Assembly: GCF_030063475.1 (NCBI RefSeq)
Contig: NZ_JASIRT010000010.1
Coordinates: forward strand, 62,001-126,000
DNA length: 64,000 bases
DNA from: Roseomonas sp. E05
Lineage (GTDB): Bacteria > Pseudomonadota > Alphaproteobacteria > Acetobacterales > Acetobacteraceae
Direction: 5' to 3'
Of this stretch, positions 28,545-35,904 are shown in pieces. The notes beneath the pieces were generated by a model, which was given only the letters and a program-made list of their open reading frames with translations, was not told the origin of the DNA and did not search any database. How positions within the stretch are numbered: position 1 is the first letter of the stretch; each line of letters begins with the position of its first letter. The translations under genes were made by a program, and so were the position numbers.

Positions 28545-29624
28545 TCAGCCGCGTTCGCCGCCGACGGCGTTGACCAGCGCCGTCACCGCCTCGCCGGGAT
28601 GCAAGGCCAGGCGCTGCACCGCATCGCGCGTGACGCGCGCGAGCAGGGTGCTGGGACCGATGCCAAGGCGGAGGAAGCATTCGCGCTCGCCGGCCGGCTC
28701 GATGGATTGCAGCAGGGCGGGCAGGGTGTTGTCGGTGGAGAGCGCCGGGGCGGCGCCGCGTGCCACGGCGACGTCGCGCGCCCGCACCCGCAGCCGGACA
28801 TGGCGCCCGGGGAGGGGGTCGCCCAAGGGCGCCAGCAGCGTGCCGCCGGGGAAGGCGAGCCGGGCCAGCCCGCGCTCCATCCCCGTCACCTCGCAGGTCA
28901 GCACCACGCCGGCGTCGCGCCGGGTGGCGAGCAGCGGCAGGTCGGTGCGGGCGGTCAGCGCCTCCAGCGGGCCGGCGGCCTGCACCCGGCCGCCCTGCAG
29001 CAGCACCAGCGTGTCGGCCAGGCGATCCGCCTCCTCCATGGCATGGGTGACGTAGAGCATGGGCAGGCGCGCGGTGTCGCGCAGGGCTTCGAGGAAGGGC
29101 AGGACCTCGGCCCGGCGGGGCGTGTCGAGGGCCGCCAGCGGTTCGTCGAGCAGCAGCAGGGACGGGCGGGCGAGCAGGGCGCGGCCGAGCGCCACGCGCT
29201 GCTTCTCGCCGCCGGAGAGGCGGGCCGGGCGGCGCGCCAGCAGGGGGGCGAGGCCAAGCAGGTCCACCACCTCCCCGAAGCCGGGGCCCTCGGCGCCGCG
29301 TGGTGCCCGGCGCAGGCCGTAGCGCAGGTTGCCTTCCACCGAGCGGTGCGGGAAGAGGCGGCCCTCCTGGAACACCATGGCGCAGCGCCGCGCCTCCGGC
29401 GGGAGGAAGTGGCGGGCGGCGGTGTCGGTCAGGGGCTGGCCGTGCAGGGCGATGCGGCCCTCCTGCGGGCGCAGCAACCCGGCCACCGCCGCCAGGATGC
29501 TGGACTTGCCGCTGCCGGAGGCGCCGAACAGCACCGTGACGCCGGGCGCGGGGGCGGTGAAGGCGGCGTCCAGCAGGAAGCCGGCGGGGCCGGGGAAGCG
29601 GTGCCGCAGCGCGACCTCCAGCAT
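28545..29624 (-). CDS. modC: Molybdate ABC transporter ATP-binding protein ModC
   Basis: 359 aa. The ABC domain has Walker A GASGSGKSS near residue 32, the Q-loop in VFQEGRLFPH, the signature LSGGEKQRVALGRAL near 130, Walker B LLLLDEPLAALD and the H-loop in YVTHAMEE. The C-terminal third is a TOBE/Mop domain (LRVRARDVAVA, then LLARVTRDAV), which binds oxyanion in ModC proteins. The start overlaps the modB stop by one base (TGATG). It powers molybdate uptake for molybdenum cofactor enzymes. Confidence 0.95.
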   Translation of the reverse strand: MLEVALRHRFPGPAGFLLDAAFTAPAPGVTVLFGASGSGKSSILAAVAGLLRPQEGRIALHGQPLTDTAARHFLPPEARRCAMVFQEGRLFPHRSVEGNLRYGLRRAPRGAEGPGFGEVVDLLGLAPLLARRPARLSGGEKQRVALGRALLARPSLLLLDEPLAALDTPRRAEVLPFLEALRDTARLPMLYVTHAMEEADRLADTLVLLQGGRVQAAGPLEALTARTDLPLLATRRDAGVVLTCEVTGMERGLARLAFPGGTLLAPLGDPLPGRHVRLRVRARDVAVARGAAPALSTDNTLPALLQSIEPAGERECFLRLGIGPSTLLARVTRDAVQRLALHPGEAVTALVNAVGGERG

Positions 29625-30316
29625 CAGCCCCGCCCGAGCCGGCGGGCGAGCCAGCGCGACAGCAGATCCGACGCCAGCAGGCCGAGGATGGCGAGGGCGA
29701 AGGAGATGGCCGCCAGCCGCGCCGCCACCGCCTCGCCGCCCGGGCTCTGCGTGGCGCTGTAGATGGCCAGTGGCAGGGTCTGCGTCTCGCCCGGGATGTT
29801 GGAGGCGAAGGTGATGACGGCGCCGAACTCGCCGAGCCCGGCGGCAAAGGCCACCACCGCGCCGGAGAGCAGGCCCGGCGCCATCAGCGGCAGGGTGACG
29901 GTGAGGAAGCGGTCCAGCCGGCCGGCGCCGAGGGTGGCGGCGGCGTCCTCCAGGCCGCGGTCCAGCCCGTCCAGCGAGAGGCGGATGGCGCGGACGATCA
30001 GCGGGAAGGTCATCACGCCCGTGGCCAGGGCGGCGCCCTCGCTGGTGAAGGCGAGGCGGATGCCGAACCATTCGGCGAGCGGCGCACCAACCGGGCCGCG
30101 CAGGCCGAAGACCAGCAGCAGCAGCCAGCCGGTGACCACCGGCGGCACCACCAGCGGCAGATGGACCACGGCATCCAGCAGGGTGCGGCCGGGAAAGCGG
30201 CCGCGTGCCAGCAGCAGCGCCATCGCGGCCGCCAGCGGCAAGGAGACCGCCACCGCGCGAAGGGAAACGGTGAGCGAGAGGCGGAGGGCCTGCCACTCCT
30301 CGGGGGTCAGGTGCAT
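29624..30316 (-). CDS. modB: Molybdate ABC transporter permease ModB
   Basis: 230 aa with about five to six membrane helices. The inner-membrane coupling loop is visible as EDAAATLGAGRLDRFLTVTLPL near residue 140, and LVVPPVVTGWLLL near 75 is typical of ModB. It forms the membrane channel with ModC and receives molybdate from ModA. A full family 1 repeat separates it from modA, so the operon is interrupted by about 156 noncoding bases. Confidence 0.93.
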   Translation of the reverse strand: MHLTPEEWQALRLSLTVSLRAVAVSLPLAAAMALLLARGRFPGRTLLDAVVHLPLVVPPVVTGWLLLLVFGLRGPVGAPLAEWFGIRLAFTSEGAALATGVMTFPLIVRAIRLSLDGLDRGLEDAAATLGAGRLDRFLTVTLPLMAPGLLSGAVVAFAAGLGEFGAVITFASNIPGETQTLPLAIYSATQSPGGEAVAARLAAISFALAILGLLASDLLSRWLARRLGRG

Positions 30317-30319
30317 GCG

Positions 30320-30466
30320 GGGGGAAAAGCCCGGGGGAAGGAATTCCCCCGGACCCCCATCTTCTTTTTGTCGGTTTGGCGGTGCGCGGGCCGCCCGCGT
30401 GGGGACTCGAAGAAAAAAGATGGGGGGTCTGGGGGGAATTCATTCCCCCCGGCCTTCTCGCGCGGC
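30320..30466. repeat. Family 1 repeat, full two-armed copy inside the mod operon
   Basis: The left arm has a CCGGGGGAA/TTCCCCCGG stem (30331-30352) followed by ACCCCCATCTTCTTTTTG. The right arm has CGAAGAAAAAAGATGGGGGG followed by a GGGGGGAAT/ATTCCCCCC stem (30431-30450). About 45 bases lie between the arms. It fills the gap between modA and modB and faces transcription of both with hairpins that could cause partial termination. Confidence 0.7.
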
Positions 30467-30472
30467 ACCGCC

Positions 30473-31240
30473 TCAGCCCGGCAGGGTGAAGCCGAACTGC
30501 CGCCAGCGCGGAGCGGCTTCGGGGCCGGTCAGGAAGTCCAGCAGCGCACCGGCCTCGGGGCGGCCCCTGGCGAGGCGGGTCAGGGCGAAGGGATAGCTGA
30601 TCGGCGGGTGGCTCTCGGCGGGGAAGGTGCCGACCACCGCCACCTTCGCCACGCGCGCATCGGTGCCATAGACGATGCCGAGCGGCGCCTCGCCACGCTC
30701 CACCAGAAGGAGCGCGGCGCGCACGTTGTCGGCGCGGGCAAGGCGCGGTTCCAGCCCTTCCCACAGGCCGAGCGAGGTCAGCGCCTGCTTCGCGTAGATG
30801 CCGGCGGGGACATGCGCCGGGTCGCCCACCGCGAGCCGGCCGTCCGGGCCGAGGCGGGCCAGCAGGTCGACGCCCTCGCGGGGCTCCAGGGGCTGCGCCT
30901 GGTCGGGCGGGGCGATCAGCACGAGGCTGTTGCTCAGGGTGGCGCGGCGGCTGTCCGGCAGGATGAGGTCACGCTTGGCGAGGTAGTCCATCCACTGCTC
31001 GTCGGCGGAGGCGAAGAGGTCCGCCGGGGCGCCCTGCTCGATCTGCCGCGCCAGGGTGGAGGAGGCGGCGAAGGAGATGCGCGGCGCCGGATGGCCCGCC
31101 TTCTCCCAGGCCGCGGCCTGGGCGCGCAGGGCATCCTGCAGGCTGGCCGCGGCGAAGATGGTGAGCGGGGCCTGCGCGCGGGCGACGCGCGGCAGGGCGG
31201 GGGCGGCCAGCAGGGCGGCGAGCAGGGTGCGGCGTTGCAT
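30473..31240 (-). CDS. modA: Molybdate-binding periplasmic protein ModA
   Basis: 255 aa from the ATG at 31240. The signal peptide MQRRTLLAALLAAPALP ends near an ARA/QA site. Oxyanion-binding residues lie in FAAASLQDAL just after it and in FAASSTLARQIEQGAPADLF near residue 65. The VYGTDARVA segment in the second lobe is also typical of ModA. A ModE-like operator lies immediately upstream, so expression should be repressed when molybdate is plentiful. Confidence 0.93.
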   Translation of the reverse strand: MQRRTLLAALLAAPALPRVARAQAPLTIFAAASLQDALRAQAAAWEKAGHPAPRISFAASSTLARQIEQGAPADLFASADEQWMDYLAKRDLILPDSRRATLSNSLVLIAPPDQAQPLEPREGVDLLARLGPDGRLAVGDPAHVPAGIYAKQALTSLGLWEGLEPRLARADNVRAALLLVERGEAPLGIVYGTDARVAKVAVVGTFPAESHPPISYPFALTRLARGRPEAGALLDFLTGPEAAPRWRQFGFTLPG

Positions 31241-31248
31241 GGGGCGGA

Positions 31249-31272
31249 CGTTATGTTTCTTCGGATATAACG
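31249..31272. promoter_or_regulatory. ModE-type operator
   Basis: CGTTATGT, 8 bases, ATATAACG: two inverted half-sites in the short divergent gap between modA (start 31240) and the ModE-like gene (start 31315). CGTTATAT-type half-sites are the known pattern for ModE boxes. The site is AT-rich in a very GC-rich context, which fits a real promoter/operator. Confidence 0.75.
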
Positions 31273-31314
31273 GCAAGCCTGGATTCGGCCCTGGCCGCGT
31301 GCTTTGCTCGGCCG

Positions 31315-31722
31315 ATGGCGGAAGGGCGGGAACGGCTGGTGGCGCATCTGCGCGTGACGGTCGGGGCGAACACGCGGCTCGGCCCCGGCAAGGCCGACCT
31401 GCTGGAGGCGGTGGGACAGGAAGGCTCGATCAGCGCGGCGGGGCGCCGGCTCGGCATGTCCTACGCCCGCGCCTGGCGGCTGGTGAACGAACTGGAGGCG
31501 GGCTTCGGCCGGCCGCTGGTGCAGGCCGCGCGCGGCGGCGGCGGCGGCGGCGGGGCGCGGCTCACGCCGCTCGGCGAACAGGTGCTGGCCGCCTACCGGC
31601 GCATGCAGGCGCAGGCGGAAGCGGCGGTGGCGGCGGAGGTGGAAGGGCTGCGTGCGCTGCTCATGCAGTCCGCTCCGGAGCCGGCCTCCCGCGAGGGCGA
31701 GGCCGGCGCGCGTGATCAGTAG
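31315..31722 (+). CDS. ModE-like molybdate regulator, DNA-binding domain only
   Basis: 135 aa. The ModE/LysR-type winged helix is clear: LLEAVGQEGSISAAGRRLGMSYARAW around residues 29-54, then LVNELEAGFGRPLVQ and LTPLGEQVLAAYRRM. An Ala/Glu-rich helix ends the protein. The C-terminal molbindin (Mop) domains that sense molybdate in full ModE are missing, so either sensing is done by a partner or repression is set by protein level. It is divergent from modA across a ModE box. Its end overlaps the convergent methyltransferase gene by 7 bases. A seven-Gly run sits near residue 78. Confidence 0.88.
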   Translation: MAEGRERLVAHLRVTVGANTRLGPGKADLLEAVGQEGSISAAGRRLGMSYARAWRLVNELEAGFGRPLVQAARGGGGGGGARLTPLGEQVLAAYRRMQAQAEAAVAAEVEGLRALLMQSAPEPASREGEAGARDQ

Positions 31723-32708
31723 CCGCGCTTGAGGTAGAGATAGCCGAGCTGGCCCCGCAGGGTCTGCAGGCACTGCTCGGCCGTCATCGTCTCGCTCAGG
31801 CCCTTGGGCTCGATCAGCGCCAGGGTGAAGCCCTGGTCGATGAAGCTCTGCAGGTACTGGAGCGGCGGCAGGATCGGGCGGGTGCTGCCCTCGTGGAACT
31901 CGACGATCAGCGTCAGGTCCGGGGAGCGCCCAATCAGCGCCCGGGCGCCCTGGAAGACGTAGGGCTCGGAGCCCTCGACATCCACCTTCATCACGTTCAC
32001 CAGGGGCACGTTGGCCAGCAGCGTGTCGAGCGGCGCGGCCTTGACCTCGACCTGGTGCGAGCCCTGCGGACCGCCCATGGTGGAGCCGCCGCCGGAATAC
32101 TCGTCCGTGTAGCTGAAGCGCAGCGTCGCCTCCTCGGAATGGACGGCGAGGTTGTGCAGGGTGACGTGCCCATCGAAGCCGTTGATCGAGACGGACTTGC
32201 GCAAATGCCTGTAGATCTGCGGATTGGCCTCGAAGGAATAGACCTTGCCGGCGGCGCCCACCCAGGCGGCGCCGAGCAGCGTGTAGTAGCCGAAATTGGC
32301 GCCGACATCGAGGAAGGTCATGCCCGGCTTCACCGCCTCGGCGATGATCTTCTCGATCCAGGGCTCCCAGCGGCCTTCCAGCATCAGGTGCGAGCAGATG
32401 CCGACGTCGCGCGTGTCCACATAGACGCGGTGGCCGGTGTGGAGCCGGGTCAGCGCCTCGTGGTCGCCAAGATAGATGGTGTGGGCGTTGCGGAGCTGGT
32501 TCAGCTGGGACTCCAGCCGGGTGATGCGCCGCACCAGGTTGGTCTCGACCTCCGCCAGCTTGCTCTGGACGGCCTTGAGGCCGGTCTCGACGGCTTCGGC
32601 CGAGGTGCCGCCACCCACGGCGAGGCGATCCTGCAATGCCCGGATCCCGGCCTCGACGCTCGCCAGCATCTGCGCGGTGTGGTCGGAAGGTGTCTGCGTC
32701 TCGCTCAT
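31716..32708 (-). CDS. FkbM-family methyltransferase with N-terminal coiled coil
   Basis: 330 aa. Residues 1-70 form a predicted coiled coil (AEVETNLVRRITRLESQLNQL). The SAM-binding motif FLDVGANFGYYTLLGAA is near residue 133, followed by YSFEANPQIYRHLRKSV and the acidic KVDVEGSEPYV loop, all typical of FkbM enzymes. These O-methylate sugars or small molecules, often in surface glycans. It is divergent from a GMC oxidoreductase, and a 9-bp inverted repeat lies between them, so the two may serve one modification pathway. Confidence 0.87.
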   Translation of the reverse strand: MSETQTPSDHTAQMLASVEAGIRALQDRLAVGGGTSAEAVETGLKAVQSKLAEVETNLVRRITRLESQLNQLRNAHTIYLGDHEALTRLHTGHRVYVDTRDVGICSHLMLEGRWEPWIEKIIAEAVKPGMTFLDVGANFGYYTLLGAAWVGAAGKVYSFEANPQIYRHLRKSVSINGFDGHVTLHNLAVHSEEATLRFSYTDEYSGGGSTMGGPQGSHQVEVKAAPLDTLLANVPLVNVMKVDVEGSEPYVFQGARALIGRSPDLTLIVEFHEGSTRPILPPLQYLQSFIDQGFTLALIEPKGLSETMTAEQCLQTLRGQLGYLYLKRGY

Positions 32709-32794
32709 TCAGATTTCCGGCGGCGCCTTTTTGCGCCTAAAAGGGGAGGGCATCGAGCCGGTGGACAGTGCCCGCCAGGATCGGCCAGAGCAAG

Positions 32795-32834
32795 GCATAA
32801 CCGAAAATGCTTCCTATACCCTTTCCGGTTATGC
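32795..32834. promoter_or_regulatory. Inverted repeat in the FkbM / GMC divergent region
   Basis: GCATAACCG and CGGTTATGC, perfect 9-bp arms 22 bases apart, in an AT-richer stretch of the 181-base divergent gap. It could be an operator shared by the two genes. Confidence 0.4.
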
Positions 32835-32889
32835 AAGCAGGGCACCGCCGGCCGGAGGTGGCACGCGACCTCCGGCGGCCGGGCGAGGC

Positions 32890-34488
32890 ATGCCGCGCGG
32901 CAGGGAGAAACCCTTGATCCTTCACGCTGATTCCATTCCCGATGGGGAAATCGTCCAGGCCGATGTCTGCATCGTCGGCGGTGGTGCCGTGGGGCTGCAG
33001 ATGGCCCGCCACCTGACCGCCGCGGGCATGCAGGTGATGATCGCCGAGAGCGGCGAGGAGGAGGCCAACCAGCGGGCGCAGGACCTCAACATCGGCACCC
33101 AGTCCGGCCGCAATGCCGGCGGGCTGCGCGACATCCGGCTGCGCCAGCTCGGCGGCACCATGCATCTCTGGGGCGGCAACTGCCGGCCGCTCGATCCGAT
33201 CGACTTCCAGCCGCGGGACTGGGTGCCGAACAGCGGCTGGCCGCTCTCCTATGCCGACATGGCGCCCTATTTCGAGTCGGCCCACAAGCTGCTGCGGCTG
33301 GAGGAGTTCGCCTACTGGCCGGAGGCGCCGAGCCTGGTGACCGAGCCCGGCCCGGCGCAGCCTTTCGAGGAGACGCTGTTCCGCCTCACCCGCTTCGTGC
33401 CGGGAACCCACGCGCCCTTCCTCGGCGAGTTCGCGCAGTACCACGCGGAGGAGCTGCGGACCTCGGACCGGCTGCGCATCCTGGTCGGTGCCAATGTCAC
33501 GCAGATCTTCCTGACCGAGGACCGCCGCTCGGTGCGCGAGCTTTACGCGCTCACCTTCCAGGGGCGGGAGCTGCACCTGCGCGCCAAGGCCTATGTGTTC
33601 GCCTGCGGCGGCATCGAGACGGCCCGGCTGCTGCTGGCCTCGCGCGAGGACATGCCCGCGGGCATCGGCAACCAGGGCGATTCACTCGGCCGCTACTTCA
33701 TGGAGCACCCGCACGGGCTGGCGGCCTTCCTGATCGCCGAGAAGTCCAAGGTGCCGGCGCTCAGGCCCTTCAGCCCCGGCGTCCGCGTGGGCGACGCGGT
33801 GATCCATCGGCGCATCCGCCTCGCTGACCACACGCAGCGCGAGCTCGGTCTGCTGAACATGATCTTCCAGCTCATCGCGGTGAACATGAAGCCGCATGAG
33901 CTGAACCAGTACGAGCCGCATTTCCGCGCTCTGGAGGCGACGGTGGACGATGCCGCCAACTGGCAGCGCTACTACGTCGTCTTCCTGGCCGAGCAGTTCC
34001 CCTCGCGCGACAGCCGCGTCACGCTCGGGGCGGAAACCGACTTCTTCGGCATACCGCGCGCCGACCTCAACTGGCAGGTGGGCGACCTGGACTTCAAGAC
34101 CGTCTCCACCGCGCTCTCCCTGCTCGGCGAGCATGTCTTCACCGCGCCGCACTTCCGCATCAAGGGCCATGTCGCCAAGACGACGAAGGACTGGATCGTC
34201 GGCCACGGCGCGCACCATCTCGGCACCACGCGGATGAGCCTGACGCCGAAAGAAGGCGTGGTGGACCGCGACTGCCGCATCCACGGGCTGAGCAACGGCT
34301 TCTGCGCCGGCAGCTCCGTCTTCCCGACCGCGGGCATGTCCAACCCGATGCTGACCTCGCTGGCCATCGGCCTGCGCCTGGCCCGGCACCTGGAGACCAA
34401 CCTGCCCTTCATGCCGCCGCCCGAGGCCGGCATGGCGCCGCGCCGGCCGCGCGAGTTCGAGGAAAGCACGGCGCCGGCCATGGCCTGA
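32890..34488 (+). CDS. GMC-family FAD-dependent oxidoreductase
   Basis: 532 aa. The FAD-binding loop VCIVGGGAVGLQMARHL is near residue 24, with GGTMHLWGGNCRPLD near 93 and the C-terminal GMC domain with HHLGTTRMS and FPTAGMSNPMLTSLAIGLRLA near the end. Such enzymes oxidise alcohol groups of sugars, polyols or sterols with FAD. There is no signal peptide. A TTG at 32914 has a better-placed GGGAG site and may be the true start, so the start is uncertain. It pairs divergently with an FkbM methyltransferase. Confidence 0.86.
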   Translation: MPRGREKPLILHADSIPDGEIVQADVCIVGGGAVGLQMARHLTAAGMQVMIAESGEEEANQRAQDLNIGTQSGRNAGGLRDIRLRQLGGTMHLWGGNCRPLDPIDFQPRDWVPNSGWPLSYADMAPYFESAHKLLRLEEFAYWPEAPSLVTEPGPAQPFEETLFRLTRFVPGTHAPFLGEFAQYHAEELRTSDRLRILVGANVTQIFLTEDRRSVRELYALTFQGRELHLRAKAYVFACGGIETARLLLASREDMPAGIGNQGDSLGRYFMEHPHGLAAFLIAEKSKVPALRPFSPGVRVGDAVIHRRIRLADHTQRELGLLNMIFQLIAVNMKPHELNQYEPHFRALEATVDDAANWQRYYVVFLAEQFPSRDSRVTLGAETDFFGIPRADLNWQVGDLDFKTVSTALSLLGEHVFTAPHFRIKGHVAKTTKDWIVGHGAHHLGTTRMSLTPKEGVVDRDCRIHGLSNGFCAGSSVFPTAGMSNPMLTSLAIGLRLARHLETNLPFMPPPEAGMAPRRPREFEESTAPAMA

Positions 34489-34494
34489 GCATGG

Positions 34495-34553
34495 CCAGGG
34501 GGCACCGCCCCCTGGACCTCCGCTGGGATGGCAGTGCCACCCCAGGCCTCGCC
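34495..34553 (-). repeat. Family 2 double-hairpin repeat
   Basis: Read on the minus strand: GGCGAGGCCTGGGGTGGC, a GCCATCCCAGC partner, then GGAGGTCC and a CAGGGGGC GGT GCCCCCTG stem. It sits between the convergent GMC oxidoreductase and MOT1 genes. Confidence 0.6.
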
Positions 34554-34596
34554 AGCAGGCCCTGAGGGGCCGGGCGGAGTGGAGCCGCCCGCGCGC

Positions 34597-35760
34597 TCAG
34601 GCCGTGCGCCGGCGCGGCTTCCCCATGGCGCCCCGCAGGATCTCCACCGCCCACCCGGCCGCAAGGCCCAAAGCGGGGTTCAGGAAGGCCGTCGCGGCGG
34701 CCGCGACGCCAATCGCCGGCCAGCAGTTCGGGCGGGCGTCGAAGAGGCGCCGCGACAGCGCCAGGTCGCTGCCCGCGACCAGCAGCAAGGCTCCCACGGC
34801 GCTCGGAGGAATGGCGGCAAAGAGAGCGGCGGCGCTGCCCGCGAAGCCGAGCGCCAGAATCAGCAGGGCCGTGCCGAGAAGGACCGGCGCCAGCCCCGTG
34901 CGCGCGCCGAAGCGGTGCTGCGCCGCGACGCCGCCGGCGCCGTGGCACATCGGCATGGCACCGAGGGGCGCGAGCAGGAGGTTCGCCACGCCGGAGGTGA
35001 GGGCGAGGTTCCGCGCCGTCGCGCGGGCGGCCCGGTCCGGGTAGAGGTCGCGGCAGAGGGCGGCGGTGACGATGACGGCATTCGTCAGGGTGAGCGGCAT
35101 CTGCGGCAGGACCGCCTGCTCCACCGCCTGCCAGACCGCCTCCCAGCTCTCCGGCAGCACCAGGGCCGGGAGGTGCAGGCTGAAGCCCTGTACCTCCGGC
35201 AGGGCGGTGAGGCCGGAGGCAAGGCCCGCGCCCAGGGCCGCCAGCAGCACCAGCGGCGCCACTGGCGCCTCTGGCCACCGGCGCGGCAGGCCGAACAGCA
35301 AGGCGAGTGCCGGGAGGCCGATCCAGGCTGCCTCCGCGATCATCCCGAGGCCCAGCCACCCCATGGTGATGCCCAGGCCGAGCTGCAGGCCGGCGGTGAC
35401 GGATTGCGGGATGAGCCGCGCCACCCGGCCGATGAGGCCGGTCGAGCCGAGAACCAGGAGGAGGGCGCCGATGATGAGCCCGGCAGCGGCCGTGGCCTCC
35501 GGGGTGAGCTGGCCGCTCAGCAGGACGGCGGAAATGGCCTTCATGGGCTGAACCGCCATGGGAAGGCCGTAGAACAGCCCGGCCGCCACCAGGGACAGGC
35601 CGAAGCCGAAGAGAACCCCCGCCGGAGCGAGCCCTGCCACGGTCATGGCGCCGACGGCATGCGGGATGAAGGTGCCGAGATCCCCGCAGGCCCCCGCGCA
35701 CTCGCGCGCCAGGCGCCGCCACGGGGCGCTTTTGCCGTCAGGAGGCGGGCTGTCGCTCAT
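34597..35760 (-). CDS. Molybdate transporter, MOT1/SulP-like family
   Basis: 387 aa with ten or more membrane helices. The MOT1 signature GACGDLGTFIPHAVGAM is near residue 25, and the second conserved part, PMCHGAGGVAAQHRFGARTG, is near 270. MOT1 proteins are secondary carriers for molybdate. The mod ABC system lies only about 3 kb away, so the region has two independent molybdate uptake routes, perhaps for different affinities. A TGGCAC/GTGCCA palindrome lies 21 bases before the start. Confidence 0.85.
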   Translation of the reverse strand: MSDSPPPDGKSAPWRRLARECAGACGDLGTFIPHAVGAMTVAGLAPAGVLFGFGLSLVAAGLFYGLPMAVQPMKAISAVLLSGQLTPEATAAAGLIIGALLLVLGSTGLIGRVARLIPQSVTAGLQLGLGITMGWLGLGMIAEAAWIGLPALALLFGLPRRWPEAPVAPLVLLAALGAGLASGLTALPEVQGFSLHLPALVLPESWEAVWQAVEQAVLPQMPLTLTNAVIVTAALCRDLYPDRAARATARNLALTSGVANLLLAPLGAMPMCHGAGGVAAQHRFGARTGLAPVLLGTALLILALGFAGSAAALFAAIPPSAVGALLLVAGSDLALSRRLFDARPNCWPAIGVAAAATAFLNPALGLAAGWAVEILRGAMGKPRRRTA

Positions 35761-35780
35761 GGGGCGTCGTAACGCGCCGC

Positions 35781-35794
35781 TGGCACCCGTGCCA
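35781..35794. promoter_or_regulatory. 14-bp palindrome before the MOT1 gene
   Basis: TGGCAC, CC, GTGCCA: a perfect 6+2+6 repeat 21 bases before the MOT1 start. It does not resemble the ModE half-sites upstream of modA, so if it is an operator the regulator differs. Confidence 0.3.
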
Positions 35795-35834
35795 CTGTGA
35801 AGTTGGCATGCCGCGTTTCCGCCCTTCCAGGGAT

Positions 35835-35902
35835 GGCGGGGTCCGGGGTGACACTGTCACCCCGGCAGGAGGGGGCCGGGGAGGGCGGCGCCCTCCCCGG
35901 GG
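35835..35902 (+). repeat. Family 2 double-hairpin repeat
   Basis: GGCGGGGTCCGGGG opens a GGGGTGAC AC TGTCACCCC-type stem, followed by a second, longer GGGGAGGGC/GCCCTCCCC stem. It ends 3 bases before the uvrB stop codon. Confidence 0.65.
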
Positions 35903-35904
35903 GT

